Origin: Clostridia bacterium
GTDB lineage: Bacteria > Bacillota > Clostridia > Oscillospirales > Acutalibacteraceae
Assembly: GCA_017516445.1 (NCBI GenBank)
Contig: JAFXCZ010000013.1
Coordinates: 1-64,000 of the forward strand
Reading direction: 5' to 3'
Length of the DNA: 64,000 nucleotides
Positions 1-8,417 of the stretch are shown here, in pieces (the stretch's first letter is position 1; every line of letters begins with the position of its first letter). A program made the translations under genes and the position numbers. The notes below the pieces were generated by a model. The model made no database searches, was not told where the DNA came from, and worked only from the letters and a program-made list of their open reading frames with translations.

Positions 1-97
1 CTGCCCTTGATATCTGTTGAATTTAGTTCAAGTCCTCCACAAAGGTCGTTTTTGGGAGATGATATCTTTTGAATTCCACCTTGAAAAATGGCATAAC

Positions 98-131
98 AAA
101 ACCCCGAAACCGCTGGGGTTTCGGGGTTTTT
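98..131. terminator. Hairpin terminator near the tRNA-fMet relic
   Basis: A 13-bp inverted repeat (AAACCCCGAAACC with its complement) closes a 5-6 nt loop and ends in a T-run on the plus strand and an A-run at the other end, so it could stop transcription on either strand. A second 8-bp hairpin (CGAACCGA / TCGGTTCG) follows at 132-155. Together they sit just downstream of the tRNA half-copy on the minus strand, where a tRNA terminator would be expected. Confidence 0.7.
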
Positions 132-161
132 CGAACCGATATCTTTTTCGGTTCGCAATGT

Positions 162-203
162 TGGTTGCGGAGGCTGGACTTGAACCAACGACCTTCGGGT
201 TAT
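162..203 (-). pseudogene. 3' half of initiator tRNA-fMet (relic or att scar)
   Basis: Bases 162-203 are identical to 437-478, the segment of the intact tRNA-fMet gene from the 3' CCA back to the anticodon loop. Identity stops just inside the anticodon triplet, so the copy has the T arm, variable loop and 3' acceptor strand but no D arm or 5' acceptor strand. It cannot fold into a tRNA. A copy that begins at the anticodon is typical of tRNA genes used as attachment sites by integrative elements; that reading is inference. The alternative is an old partial tandem duplication. Confidence 0.75.
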
Positions 204-436
204 CTTTTTAAGGCACCGCCTTAAAAAGCCTCGGGCTAGTGCCCGAAGAAAAACTTCCTTGGAGCGTCGTTTTTCTTCGACCGCGGCGCGTGCATTTGCT
301 CGCTATATCTCGCACCGCGAGCGCTCGCAACCTCACCCAACGAGCCACGCTCGTCGGTCTCAACCCAAAATCATCGGTCTAAATCGAACTTTCATAACCA
401 AAACGAAAAAGACGCCCTTTTGGGTGTCTTTCGTTT
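204..436. other. Noncoding spacer between tRNA relic and tRNA-fMet
   Basis: No credible gene is seen. The stretch holds a perfect hairpin at about 204-227 (TTTTTAAGGC / GCCTTAAAAA), a second one around 230-247 (TCGGGC / GCCCGA), a GC-rich patch with short repeats of GCTCG and CGAGC, and the tRNA terminator at its right end. The only long open frames are antisense readings of the tRNA. Confidence 0.6.

Positions 437-437
<1 letters not shown>
398..437 (-). terminator. Terminator of tRNA-fMet
   Basis: On the minus strand, directly after the CCA end, the sequence forms a long stem (about 15 bp, with the AAACGAAAGACACCC arm) and runs into T-rich sequence. Its position right behind the tRNA makes it the likely transcript end. 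Confidence 0.75.
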
Positions 438-512
<75 letters not shown>

Positions 513-535
513 ATATTTATTTCGAGAACAATATT

Positions 536-564
536 ATTATACACAACCTTGATTGGTTTTGCAA
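536..564 (-). promoter_or_regulatory. Promoter of tRNA-fMet
   Basis: On the minus strand TTGCAA (-35) is followed after 17 nt by a perfect TATAAT (-10). Transcription would begin about 10-20 nt before the mature tRNA 5' end at 512. Confidence 0.8.
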
Positions 565-617
565 CCCTTTTTTGCAAAAAATTTAAAATTTATTTCGCAT
601 TTTTCGACAAGACGGCT

Positions 618-645
618 TGACTTTACTTTTTTTGCGGTTTAAAAT
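618..645 (+). promoter_or_regulatory. Probable trmB promoter
   Basis: TTGACT and TAAAAT are separated by 16 nt, and the gene begins about 28 nt downstream. A Spo0A-box-like TTCGACA core lies at 604-610 just upstream of the -35 element. Single short matches of this kind can arise by chance. Confidence 0.55.
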
Positions 646-673
646 GAATTAAAATAACGCTTTTGGTGATAGT

Positions 674-1348
674 ATGAGAATGAGAAAAAAGAAATATCTT
701 GAAGACAGGCTTTCGGCTGTTTCAGATATACTTTTTAAAATAGATACCCTTGACCGCAATTTTAACACATCGGTTTTAGAAAAAGAGTACATTGATTTTG
801 AAAATTGGTTTGGCAATTCTAACCCGATTCATTTGGAGATTGGCTGCGGCAAAGGAAGATTTGCTGTTGAATACGCCAAGCAGCACCCCGAAATAAATGT
901 CTTAGCGGTTGAAAAAAGCGCGAATGTAATTGTAGGTGCGTGTGAAATTGCAAAAAATGAAAATGTAAATAATCTGCGTTTTATATGCGGAAGTGCGGAA
1001 TATCTGCCAAAATTTATTCCAAACCGTAGCATTTCGCAAATTTTTCTCAACTTTTCCTGCCCTTTCCCTAAAAAAGCCTATGCTTCGCACCGACTAACCC
1101 ACCGCAACTTTTTAAATATTTATAAATTGCTTTTAAAGCAAGGTGCCGAAATACACCAAAAAACCGATAATATGCACTTTTTTGAATTTTCTTTAGAAGA
1201 ATTTTCAAAAAGCGGATTTTCACTCCATAATATATCCCTCGACTTACACAACAGTGATTTTGAGGGCAACATTATGACCGAATATGAAAGCCGTTTCGTA
1301 TCCTTAGGTCAACCTATATACAGATTGGAAGCAAAGCTTGATGATTGA
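674..1348 (+). CDS. trmB: tRNA (guanine-N7)-methyltransferase TrmB
   Basis: TrmB uses S-adenosylmethionine to make 7-methylguanosine at position 46 of tRNA. The 224-residue protein has the family's length and a clear SAM loop, LEIGCGKGRF, at residues 54-63. The usual guanine-binding signature FSDPWPK followed by an arginine-rich RHxKRRL is changed here to FSCPFPKK then SHRLTHRNFL (about residues 128-147), so the normally conserved aspartate is cysteine. The SD GGTGAT at 665 is only 3 nt from the ATG at 674 but 9 nt from a second ATG at 680, so translation may start at 680. The end overlaps rsmG by 8 nt, which suggests translational coupling. Confidence 0.88.
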   Translation: MRMRKKKYLEDRLSAVSDILFKIDTLDRNFNTSVLEKEYIDFENWFGNSNPIHLEIGCGKGRFAVEYAKQHPEINVLAVEKSANVIVGACEIAKNENVNNLRFICGSAEYLPKFIPNRSISQIFLNFSCPFPKKAYASHRLTHRNFLNIYKLLLKQGAEIHQKTDNMHFFEFSLEEFSKSGFSLHNISLDLHNSDFEGNIMTEYESRFVSLGQPIYRLEAKLDD

Positions 1349-2060
1349 TTTTAATATACAAAAAATAATCCCTCTATGCGCAGAATTCGGTATAGAAATC
1401 ACACCCAAAATTAAAGAAAGGCTTAACCTTTACGGAAACCTTTTAATTGAATGGAATGAAAAAATAAACCTCACCGCCATTACAGAGCCTGAGGATGTGC
1501 TTTTTAAGCATTTTTATGACTGTATTTTGTTCTTTAAAAATGTAGAAGTTCCAAACGGCGCCGCTGTGATAGACGTGGGTACAGGTGCAGGCTTTCCGGG
1601 ACTTGTTTTGAAGATTGTCCGCGAAGACCTTAACGTAACCCTGTTAGACAGCCTTAATAAGCGCATTACATTTTTAAACGACGTGATAAATAAGCTTGGT
1701 TTAAAAAATATAACGGCTATCCACTCACGCGCAGAAGAGGGCGGAAAAAATAAAGACCACCGCGAAAAATATGATATTGCCTGCGCGCGTGCAGTGGCTT
1801 CTATGCCTGTTTTACTTGAATACTGTGTTCCTTTTGTAAAATCGGGCGGGTTATTTGTAGCAATGAAGGGTCCGTCGGTTGATGAAGAAATTGCGCTTTG
1901 CAGCAATGCGCTTAAAGAATTAAAAATAGAAAAACCTACCATTATATGCGAAACCCTCACAGGTGATGAGCAAAGAGCCTTTGCTATATTCAAAAAAATA
2001 TCGCAAACACCGCCAAAATACCCCCGAAACAGCGGAAAAATTGCAAAACAGCCCTTATAA
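1341..2060 (+). CDS. rsmG: 16S rRNA (guanine-N7)-methyltransferase RsmG (GidB)
   Basis: RsmG methylates G527 in the decoding region of 16S rRNA. The SAM-binding motif DVGTGAGFPG lies near residues 78-87, followed by the family pattern CARAVASMPVLLEYC. Length (239 residues) is normal. A TTG at 1338 is in frame, but the ATG at 1341 is preferred; it overlaps the trmB stop. The order rsmG then a noc/parB gene matches the classic Firmicutes chromosome arrangement. Its stop codon lies inside the hairpin terminator at 2047-2074. Confidence 0.95.
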   Translation: MIDFNIQKIIPLCAEFGIEITPKIKERLNLYGNLLIEWNEKINLTAITEPEDVLFKHFYDCILFFKNVEVPNGAAVIDVGTGAGFPGLVLKIVREDLNVTLLDSLNKRITFLNDVINKLGLKNITAIHSRAEEGGKNKDHREKYDIACARAVASMPVLLEYCVPFVKSGGLFVAMKGPSVDEEIALCSNALKELKIEKPTIICETLTGDEQRAFAIFKKISQTPPKYPRNSGKIAKQPL

Positions 2061-2074
2061 ACGGGCTGTTTTTT
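2047..2074 (+). terminator. Terminator after rsmG
   Basis: AACAGCCC pairs with GGGCTGTT around an 8-nt loop and is followed by a T-run. It ends the trmB-rsmG unit; the next gene starts 83 nt later with its own ribosome site. Confidence 0.85.
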
Positions 2075-2156
2075 GTTGTATATACTCGAATTTGCCCGAC
2101 CGAAAAAACTTTACAATTCCTTATAAAGCTTTACAATTAAACTAAGGAGGAGTTGT

Positions 2157-2987
2157 ATGCACAATTTATTTGACAAAAAGCTTTTAATGCTTAAGCCCGA
2201 CGAAATTATAGTATCTGAAGACCAACCGAGAAAACATTTTGATGAATACGAGCTTAAGCAATTAGCAGACAGTATCGCAGCAAACGGAATAATACAGCCC
2301 TTGGCTGTACGTAAAACCCAAACAGGAAAATACGAAATAATAGCCGGTGAACGGCGTTTTCGTGCCGCAAAAGAGGTGGGACTAAGGCGTATACCTTGCG
2401 TTATACATACCGCCGACGAGCAAACTGCGGCAATACTGTCCCTTACCGAAAATCTACAGCGCAGTAACCTTTCGGTATTTGAGGAAGCCTTTGCTATAGA
2501 CCGACTTATTAACTACTACGGCATATCCCAGACCGAAGCGGCAATAAAGCTTGGTATGGCGCAGTCTACCCTGTCAAATAAGTTAAGGCTTCTAAACCTG
2601 TCACCCGAAATTCAGCAAAGAATTACTAAAGCCCGACTTACAGAGCGCCACGCAAGAGCACTCTTACGGCTACCTGAAAATATGCGTGAAGAAACGCTTA
2701 ATTACATTATTGCAAATGGCTTAACCCTTGCCCAAAGCGAAGAATATATTGAAAAAATACTTAATCCAGAAATCAGAGAAGAAGAGCCAAAGCCCACACG
2801 AAAGCAATCTATCGGTGATATACGGCTTTTTTACAACAGCCTTTCAAAGCTTGTTACAACACTTCAAAGTGCCGGTATAAATGCCCGCACCCGTAAAACT
2901 GAAAACGAAAAATACATTGAATATAAAGTCAGAATCAAAAAGGAAACCACTCAAAATAATGACTGCAAACAACTCAAAATTTGTTAA
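2157..2987 (+). CDS. noc: ParB/Noc-family chromosome-binding protein
   Basis: ParB-type CTP-dependent DNA clamps bind parS-like or Noc-binding sites and act in chromosome segregation or nucleoid occlusion. Residues about 10-110 form the ParB nuclease-like fold, with the nucleotide-binding GERRFR motif (64-69) and the TENLQRSNLS box (98-106). A helix-turn-helix lies at about 122-146 (GISQTEAAIKLG). Length is 276 residues with a strong SD AGGAGG. Position next to rsmG favours Noc, but no parA/soj or second parB is in view, so this could serve as ParB itself. A terminator follows at 2997-3030. Confidence 0.85.
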   Translation: MHNLFDKKLLMLKPDEIIVSEDQPRKHFDEYELKQLADSIAANGIIQPLAVRKTQTGKYEIIAGERRFRAAKEVGLRRIPCVIHTADEQTAAILSLTENLQRSNLSVFEEAFAIDRLINYYGISQTEAAIKLGMAQSTLSNKLRLLNLSPEIQQRITKARLTERHARALLRLPENMREETLNYIIANGLTLAQSEEYIEKILNPEIREEEPKPTRKQSIGDIRLFYNSLSKLVTTLQSAGINARTRKTENEKYIEYKVRIKKETTQNNDCKQLKIC

Positions 2988-2996
2988 AACATAAAT

Positions 2997-3030
2997 ATAA
3001 GCCGCAATAATTCATTGCGGCTTATATTTT
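2997..3030 (+). terminator. Terminator after noc
   Basis: A perfect 12-bp stem (ATAAGCCGCAAT / ATTGCGGCTTAT) with a 5-nt loop is followed by a T-rich tract. Confidence 0.85.
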
Positions 3031-3042
3031 GTAATAAAATGC

Positions 3043-3071
3043 TTGCAAATACATATTAAATATAGTATTAT
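3043..3071 (+). promoter_or_regulatory. Promoter of the aminotransferase gene
   Basis: TTGCAA and TATTAT are separated by 17 nt, 25 nt upstream of the ATG at 3096. Confidence 0.65.
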
Positions 3072-3095
3072 ATATTGGTTAAGGAGGTAAATTTA

Positions 3096-4370
3096 ATGCC
3101 TGAATATTTAAAAATGGAAAAGCAAGACTTAATAAATGAATTTGAAGCCGTGCGTAAAGAATATGAGGCTCTTCGTTCTTTACATCTTTCGCTTGATATG
3201 TCACGCGGTAAGCCCGGTTTTGATAATATGGATTTAAGCGAAAAAATGTTTGACCTTGTCGGCAATGATACAGGATTTAAAAACATAGACGGAATTGATT
3301 GCCGTAACTACGGCGGTCTTGACGGACTTATTGAAATGAAAAATCTTTTTGCCGAGATTTTGGAGCTTAACCCCGAACAGATTATAGTTGGCGGTAACTC
3401 CTCACTTAATATGATGTTCGATACCATAGCACAGGCTATGACACACGGTATGGGTGGTGCACCTTGGTATGAATGTAAGGAGCGTAAGTTCTTATGCCCT
3501 GTGCCTGGGTATGACCGTCACTTTGCTATAGCACAGTATTTTGGCTTCAAGCTTATCCCGATTGCGATGAATGCCGAAGGTCCCGATATGGACGCGATTG
3601 AAGAATGGATAAAGGACGAAACCGTAAAGGGTATCTGGTGTGTGCCTAAGTACTCAAACCCCAACGGAATCACCTATTCTGACGCTGTTGTGAAGCGTAT
3701 GGCGGCACTAAAGCCTGCTGCACGTGATTTCCGTATTTTCTGGGATGATGCCTATGCAGTTCACCACCTTTATGATACAAAGGATGAGCTTCTTAACATT
3801 TATGATGAATGTGTAAAATGCGGTAACCCCGATTTGCCGATAATCTTCACCTCTTCCTCGAAAATCACCTTCCCCGGTGCAGGTGTTGCGGCTCAGGCGG
3901 CAAGCCCTAACAATGTGTCAATGCTCAAGGGCAGAATGCAGTATCAGACTATAGGCCCTGACAAATTAAACCAGTTACGCCACGCGAGAATGTTCCGCAA
4001 TATACAAGACGTTGAAAAGCATATGAAAAAGCTTGCAGATAAGCTTCGCCCGAAGTTTGATGCGGTACTTTTTGAGCTTGACATTCAGCTTAAGGGCTTA
4101 GGCGTAGCAAGCTGGACCAAACCCAACGGCGGTTATTTTATAAGCCTTGACGTGTTAGAAGGCTGCGCCAAACGTGTTACTGAGCTTTGCGCAAACGCAG
4201 GTATGACCTTGACCCCTGCAGGTGCAACCTACCCATACGGAATTGACCCTAAGGACAGTAATATACGTATCGCCCCGTCCTTCCCCTCGGTTGATGAAAT
4301 TACCAAAGCTGCTAAGGTGCTTTGTGTGGCTGTTAAGTATGCTGCGTTAGAAAAAATCATTAATAACTAA
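3096..4370 (+). CDS. PLP-dependent aminotransferase, AspT/MocR-like type
   Basis: A fold-type I pyridoxal-phosphate enzyme of the Aminotran_MocR (PF12897) class, whose characterised members are aspartate aminotransferases. Visible signatures are the early DMSRGKPGF motif (residues 35-43), CPVPGYDRHF (134-143), SNPNG (187-191), WDDAY (216-220) and the PLP lysine in SSSKITFPGAG (K256). The start is the ATG at 3096, 9 nt after AAGGAGG; an upstream TTG at 3075 precedes that ribosome site and is rejected. It is a single-gene unit with its own promoter. The substrate is inferred from family, most likely aspartate/2-oxoglutarate. Confidence 0.88.
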   Translation: MPEYLKMEKQDLINEFEAVRKEYEALRSLHLSLDMSRGKPGFDNMDLSEKMFDLVGNDTGFKNIDGIDCRNYGGLDGLIEMKNLFAEILELNPEQIIVGGNSSLNMMFDTIAQAMTHGMGGAPWYECKERKFLCPVPGYDRHFAIAQYFGFKLIPIAMNAEGPDMDAIEEWIKDETVKGIWCVPKYSNPNGITYSDAVVKRMAALKPAARDFRIFWDDAYAVHHLYDTKDELLNIYDECVKCGNPDLPIIFTSSSKITFPGAGVAAQAASPNNVSMLKGRMQYQTIGPDKLNQLRHARMFRNIQDVEKHMKKLADKLRPKFDAVLFELDIQLKGLGVASWTKPNGGYFISLDVLEGCAKRVTELCANAGMTLTPAGATYPYGIDPKDSNIRIAPSFPSVDEITKAAKVLCVAVKYAALEKIINN

Positions 4371-4375
4371 ACTAT

Positions 4376-4404
4376 TTGACTTTATCAAGTAATTTATGTA
4401 TAAT
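4376..4404 (+). promoter_or_regulatory. secDF promoter
   Basis: TTGACT, 17-nt spacer, perfect TATAAT, starting only 6 nt after the stop of the aminotransferase gene and 32 nt before the secD start. Confidence 0.8.
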
Positions 4405-4435
4405 ATATATAATTTGAATATTGGAGGATTTGCCA

Positions 4436-5809
4436 ATGAAGTCTAAAAGAACAGGCAAACCGGTATTTTTAGTAGTATTCATTTTGATTTTGGCACTTGC
4501 ATTTACCGCATTTTTCGGAATCAGCGACTACTACGGAGATACCAAAAAGGTTTATTTAAAAGGTGCAGAAGATATCCGTTGGGGTATTGACATCAAGGGC
4601 GGTGTTGAGGCTGTGTTCTCACCCGACAAGCAGGATGTTGATATCACTACCGAGGATATGGACTCTGCCAAAGCTATTATTGAAACACGTCTTGTAAACA
4701 ACAACATTACCGATTATGAAGTGTTTGCAGACAATGACAACAAACAAATAATCGTACGTTTCCCCTGGGCTGCTGATGAAAGTGATTTCGACGCTGCTGC
4801 CGCTGTACAGGAATTAGGCGAAACCGCAATGCTTACTTTCTGCGAGGGTGAAACTCAGGACAAGGTTATTTTAAGCGGTACCGATGTTAAAAACGCTATG
4901 GGCGGCTATGACAATGAAAGCGGTTACGTTGTAAGTCTTGAATTTGACAAAAACGGTACTTCAAAATTTGCTACTGCTACTGCTAAGCTTGTAGGTAAAA
5001 CCATCTCTATCTGGATGGACGATACTATGATTTCCGCTCCGACTGTTAATCAGGCTATTACTGACGGTCAGGCAATCATCACAGGTATGGAAAATGCAGA
5101 CCAGGCAAAAGACCTTGCTGATAAAATCAATGCAGGCTCTCTTCCCTTTGCGCTTACAGTTGATGACAGCAAGCTGCAGATAATCTCCCCAACCTTAGGC
5201 TCTGATGCGTTAGAGGTTATGGTTATCGCAGGCTCTATTGCTTTTGCACTTATCTGCTTACTTATGATTTTACGCTACCGACTTAACGGTTTTGTAGCTG
5301 CAATTGCACTTTTAGGTCAGTTAGCAGGCTCTATAGCTTGTATTTCGGGCTACTTCTCAGGTGCGGACAGCTTTACCCTTACCATCCCCGGTATTGCAGG
5401 TATTATCCTTTCAATCGGTGTGGGTGTTGACTGTAACGTTATCGCGGCTGAACGTATCCGTGATGAATTTGCAAAGGGCAAAACCATTGACGGTGCAATT
5501 GATTCGGGCTATAAGAACTCACTCAGCGCTATTATCGACGGTAACGTAACCATCGTTATTGTATCTATAGTACTTATGGGTGCATTCGGTACTCCCGACA
5601 GCTTCTTGGCTAAAATCTTCTCACCCTTAATGTCTTTGTTCGGTACACAGATTACCGGCTCCATTTACTCCTTCGGTTACACCCTCTTAGTTGGTACAAT
5701 CTTCAATCTTATAATGGGCATTTGGGCCTCTAAGCTTATGCTTAAGAGTATTTCAGGCTACAAGTTCTTAAGAAAGCCTTGGCTTTACGGAGGTAACAAA
5801 AATGCGTGA
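4436..5809 (+). CDS. secD: Protein translocase subunit SecD
   Basis: SecD works with SecF in the membrane to pull exported proteins across, driven by the proton gradient. The 457-residue protein begins with one transmembrane helix (about residues 9-28), then the extracytoplasmic P1 region beginning with the family motif DIKGGVEAVF, then five C-terminal helices with VGVDCNVIAAERIRDE, a conserved SecD motif. It is shorter than the E. coli protein, as usual for Clostridia. The ATG at 4436 follows GGAGG with 8-nt spacing; a TTG at 4421 is upstream of that site and unlikely. secF overlaps its end. Confidence 0.93.
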   Translation: MKSKRTGKPVFLVVFILILALAFTAFFGISDYYGDTKKVYLKGAEDIRWGIDIKGGVEAVFSPDKQDVDITTEDMDSAKAIIETRLVNNNITDYEVFADNDNKQIIVRFPWAADESDFDAAAAVQELGETAMLTFCEGETQDKVILSGTDVKNAMGGYDNESGYVVSLEFDKNGTSKFATATAKLVGKTISIWMDDTMISAPTVNQAITDGQAIITGMENADQAKDLADKINAGSLPFALTVDDSKLQIISPTLGSDALEVMVIAGSIAFALICLLMILRYRLNGFVAAIALLGQLAGSIACISGYFSGADSFTLTIPGIAGIILSIGVGVDCNVIAAERIRDEFAKGKTIDGAIDSGYKNSLSAIIDGNVTIVIVSIVLMGAFGTPDSFLAKIFSPLMSLFGTQITGSIYSFGYTLLVGTIFNLIMGIWASKLMLKSISGYKFLRKPWLYGGNKNA

Positions 5810-6728
5810 ATTTAACATTGATTATAATAAAACCTTTAAAGGCGTACTTATAGCATACCTTGCAATATTTGTTATCGGTGCCGTAATGGCTTGTGTTTTC
5901 GGTATTAATCTTGATATTAACTTCTCGGGCGGTACTAAGATTTCTTATTCCTACACCGATGAAATTAAAAACGAGGATATCGAGGCTACCGTTAAAGAAC
6001 AAATCAAAAATGATTTTACTCTTACAAAAAGCACTTCATTAGCAGGCGATACACAAACCTTTGAAATTTCGCTTATAGGTAAGAATGCGCTTTCTGCCGA
6101 GAACCAAGAAAAGCTTACCTCTGCACTTTCAGAAAAATTTAAGGATAATAATATTGCGCTTTATAACTCAAACTCAGTAAGTCCTACAATTGCAGGCTCT
6201 TTCTTCCTTAAAAGCTTGGTTGCAGTTCTTATCACCGCCGTTCTGGTTGTGATTTATGTAGGCTTCCGCTTTAGAAAAATCGGCGGTATCTCTGCAGCAC
6301 TTACCGCGTTCTGCGCATTGATTTTTGATATTCTTATTACTTTCTTCACCTGTGCTATATTCCGACTTCAGATTGACTCTAACTATATGGCAGTTGTGCT
6401 TACAATTCTCGGTTACTCTCTTAACGATACAATCGTTATTTATGACCGTATCCGTGAAAACGAGCGCCTCTTCCCCGACTTAGAAATCGGCGAACTTGTT
6501 AATAAGAGTGTTAACAAGGTTATGATACGTAACATAGTTACAACTGTTACTACCATTCTTGCCGTTGTAACCATTATCGTTGTAGCTGAGTTCTTCGGTC
6601 TTACTACACTTCGCACCTTTGCTATTCCGATGGCATTCGGTCTTATTTCGGGCTCGATTTCATCTATCTTCATTTCAGGTCCTCTCTGGGTTATCTGGAA
6701 AAGATATAAAGCAAAAAAGGCAAAATAA
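5802..6728 (+). CDS. secF: Protein translocase subunit SecF
   Basis: Partner of SecD in the Sec translocon. Residues about 13-33 form the first membrane helix, followed by the NFSGGTKISYSY motif of the periplasmic-type loop and five more helices. The signature GYSLNDTIVIYDRIREN is intact. At 308 residues it is of normal size. The start overlaps secD by 8 nt with a ribosome site (GGAGG at 5788) inside secD, so the two are coupled. A bidirectional terminator at 6740-6774 separates it from the convergent glycosyltransferase. Confidence 0.93.
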   Translation: MREFNIDYNKTFKGVLIAYLAIFVIGAVMACVFGINLDINFSGGTKISYSYTDEIKNEDIEATVKEQIKNDFTLTKSTSLAGDTQTFEISLIGKNALSAENQEKLTSALSEKFKDNNIALYNSNSVSPTIAGSFFLKSLVAVLITAVLVVIYVGFRFRKIGGISAALTAFCALIFDILITFFTCAIFRLQIDSNYMAVVLTILGYSLNDTIVIYDRIRENERLFPDLEIGELVNKSVNKVMIRNIVTTVTTILAVVTIIVVAEFFGLTTLRTFAIPMAFGLISGSISSIFISGPLWVIWKRYKAKKAK

Positions 6729-6739
6729 ATTTCAACTTA

Positions 6740-6774
6740 AAACACGCTTCTCAAAAAGAGAAGCGTGTTTTTTA
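6740..6774. terminator. Bidirectional terminator between secF and glycosyltransferase
   Basis: A 13-bp stem (AAACACGCTTCTC / GAGAAGCGTGTTT) with a short loop has T-runs on both strands and lies between the convergent genes. Confidence 0.85.
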
Positions 6775-8289
6775 TTTAGTAACTGTTTCTTTATTTTTCT
6801 TAATATCATCAATAGTTATCTTACTCTCGTGCGGAATGGGCTTCCAAGTAACCTTTACAAAGAGCGCTACATAGGTTGTATACCTACCTATAATATCAAA
6901 TACAGGCCAAGTAAATGTATAAAGCACCTTTTTGTACCACGGAATTTTAACAATACGTTTATGCTCAACAATAAAGAGATATACCGCAACAATCATATTT
7001 TCAATATACTTTCCTAATCGGTACAAAATGCGCAGCCATATCTGCATTAAAAGCCCTGTAAAGAAAGCGTCCGTACCCGAATCTAAAGTGATTTCAAATG
7101 GGAACAGCCAGCGCAAGCCCTGAGCTAAATATGTGCCGCCAGAGAAAAAGGTTATACCCTCTACCCCGCCGTTATAACAGAAGCAGGCGTACATAAATAC
7201 AGGAACTATAAGCCACCGCGCAAGATTGAATACCGAGAACGGCGTTAGCTGAATAAGCGTGTCAAACGAAGCAAAGCGATGCCGCACAGACTCGGCAACC
7301 CCCAAAGCCATTCGCTTTAAAGTGAGAGGCTGTTTTTCTTTTTTGGTTTTATCTGTAAATCTGGTTTTAATAAACAGTTTTCCAAAAAAGATATTAATAA
7401 AAAGGTACGGTCCCGTTTCAGCAAAGGCTAAAAGGTGTCCCTTAGACCAACGAAGACGCTGACGCAGTGCTACGCGAAGACTTATCGGCTGCTCGTCATA
7501 AAACTCTGCCTTGTCATTATAAGAAATCTTATATCCTTGCGCTACGGCATCGGCAGTCAGGGCGCGGTCTTCAGTGAGTGAGGTATACTTCCAACCCTTT
7601 TCCACAATTTCGTTAGAGAACAAAAAGCCTGTTCCCTGAATATTTGTAGCCAGACGTAATACACTCCTTGCGCGGTGGTTTTGCCTTATAGACCGCAACC
7701 AGTGAAGCGCATAGGTTGAAGCCACCCAGCCCTCAGTAAAGTTTTTGGTGTTACGGTAAGAGGTGATTATTTTTTCGCCCGCATCGAACGAATCGTTCAT
7801 ACGTGAAATATAGTCCTCTTTTAAAAGGTTATCGGCATCGAAAACAAAATACCCTTCAAACGACTTTCTGCCGTAATCTCTCTCTATACACTCAAACAAA
7901 TATTGCAGTGCAAAGCCCTTAGTTTTGCGCTCATTATCAAAGCGTTCATAACAAATTGCACCCTTACTACGCGCAACCTCGGCAGTTTTATCGGTACAGT
8001 TATCGGCGACAACAAATACTGTAAGCAGCTCTTGCGGGTAGTCCTGCTGTTTTATACTGTCAAGCAGATTACCTATAACCGACTGCTCATTACGGGCGGC
8101 TATGACTATAGCATATTTGTGCTTGTGCTTTGCCGGAGCAAATTTTCTTGTAAAGAAAAAGCCTAAAACCCTGTAAATTTTTTTATGAAACATTAAATAT
8201 GTAAGCACCGTTCCTATAACCGCATATATTACCTTGGCGGCGGGATAGGCGTTACCTATTGCAGATATAACAGTATCAAATATATTCAA
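6772..8289 (-). CDS. Membrane glycosyltransferase, GT2 family
   Basis: A processive-type family 2 glycosyltransferase (505 residues) that would transfer sugar from a nucleotide donor at the membrane. An N-terminal membrane segment spans about residues 15-35. The catalytic domain shows VIAARNE (62-68), the metal-binding DAD (151-153), a TEDRAL acceptor-site motif and QRLRW, the QxxRW signature of hyaluronan/cellulose/poly-GlcNAc synthase relatives. Further hydrophobic segments follow. The start is a TTG 9 nt after GGGAGA. No export or polysaccharide partner genes are nearby, so the product cannot be named; a cell-wall or exopolysaccharide role is inferred. Confidence 0.85.
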   Translation of the reverse strand: MNIFDTVISAIGNAYPAAKVIYAVIGTVLTYLMFHKKIYRVLGFFFTRKFAPAKHKHKYAIVIAARNEQSVIGNLLDSIKQQDYPQELLTVFVVADNCTDKTAEVARSKGAICYERFDNERKTKGFALQYLFECIERDYGRKSFEGYFVFDADNLLKEDYISRMNDSFDAGEKIITSYRNTKNFTEGWVASTYALHWLRSIRQNHRARSVLRLATNIQGTGFLFSNEIVEKGWKYTSLTEDRALTADAVAQGYKISYNDKAEFYDEQPISLRVALRQRLRWSKGHLLAFAETGPYLFINIFFGKLFIKTRFTDKTKKEKQPLTLKRMALGVAESVRHRFASFDTLIQLTPFSVFNLARWLIVPVFMYACFCYNGGVEGITFFSGGTYLAQGLRWLFPFEITLDSGTDAFFTGLLMQIWLRILYRLGKYIENMIVAVYLFIVEHKRIVKIPWYKKVLYTFTWPVFDIIGRYTTYVALFVKVTWKPIPHESKITIDDIKKNKETVTK

Positions 8290-8417
8290 CCAAATCTATC
8301 TCCCAAACTAAAAAGTGCAAATCAATTATATACTATAAAGAATAAAAAAACAATAGTAATTTTATTGTTGTGAAAATGGGTAAAAAATGGTACAATATAT
8401 TTAATTGAGGTGTTGAA

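Noticed and set aside
1..60. A tRNA-like string (GTTCAAGTCC) at the left edge
   Set aside because: It matches only part of a T arm and no acceptor or anticodon stem can be formed.
604..610. 0A box ahead of trmB
   Set aside because: Only one 7-base core matches, which is expected by chance several times in a window this size; kept only as a note.
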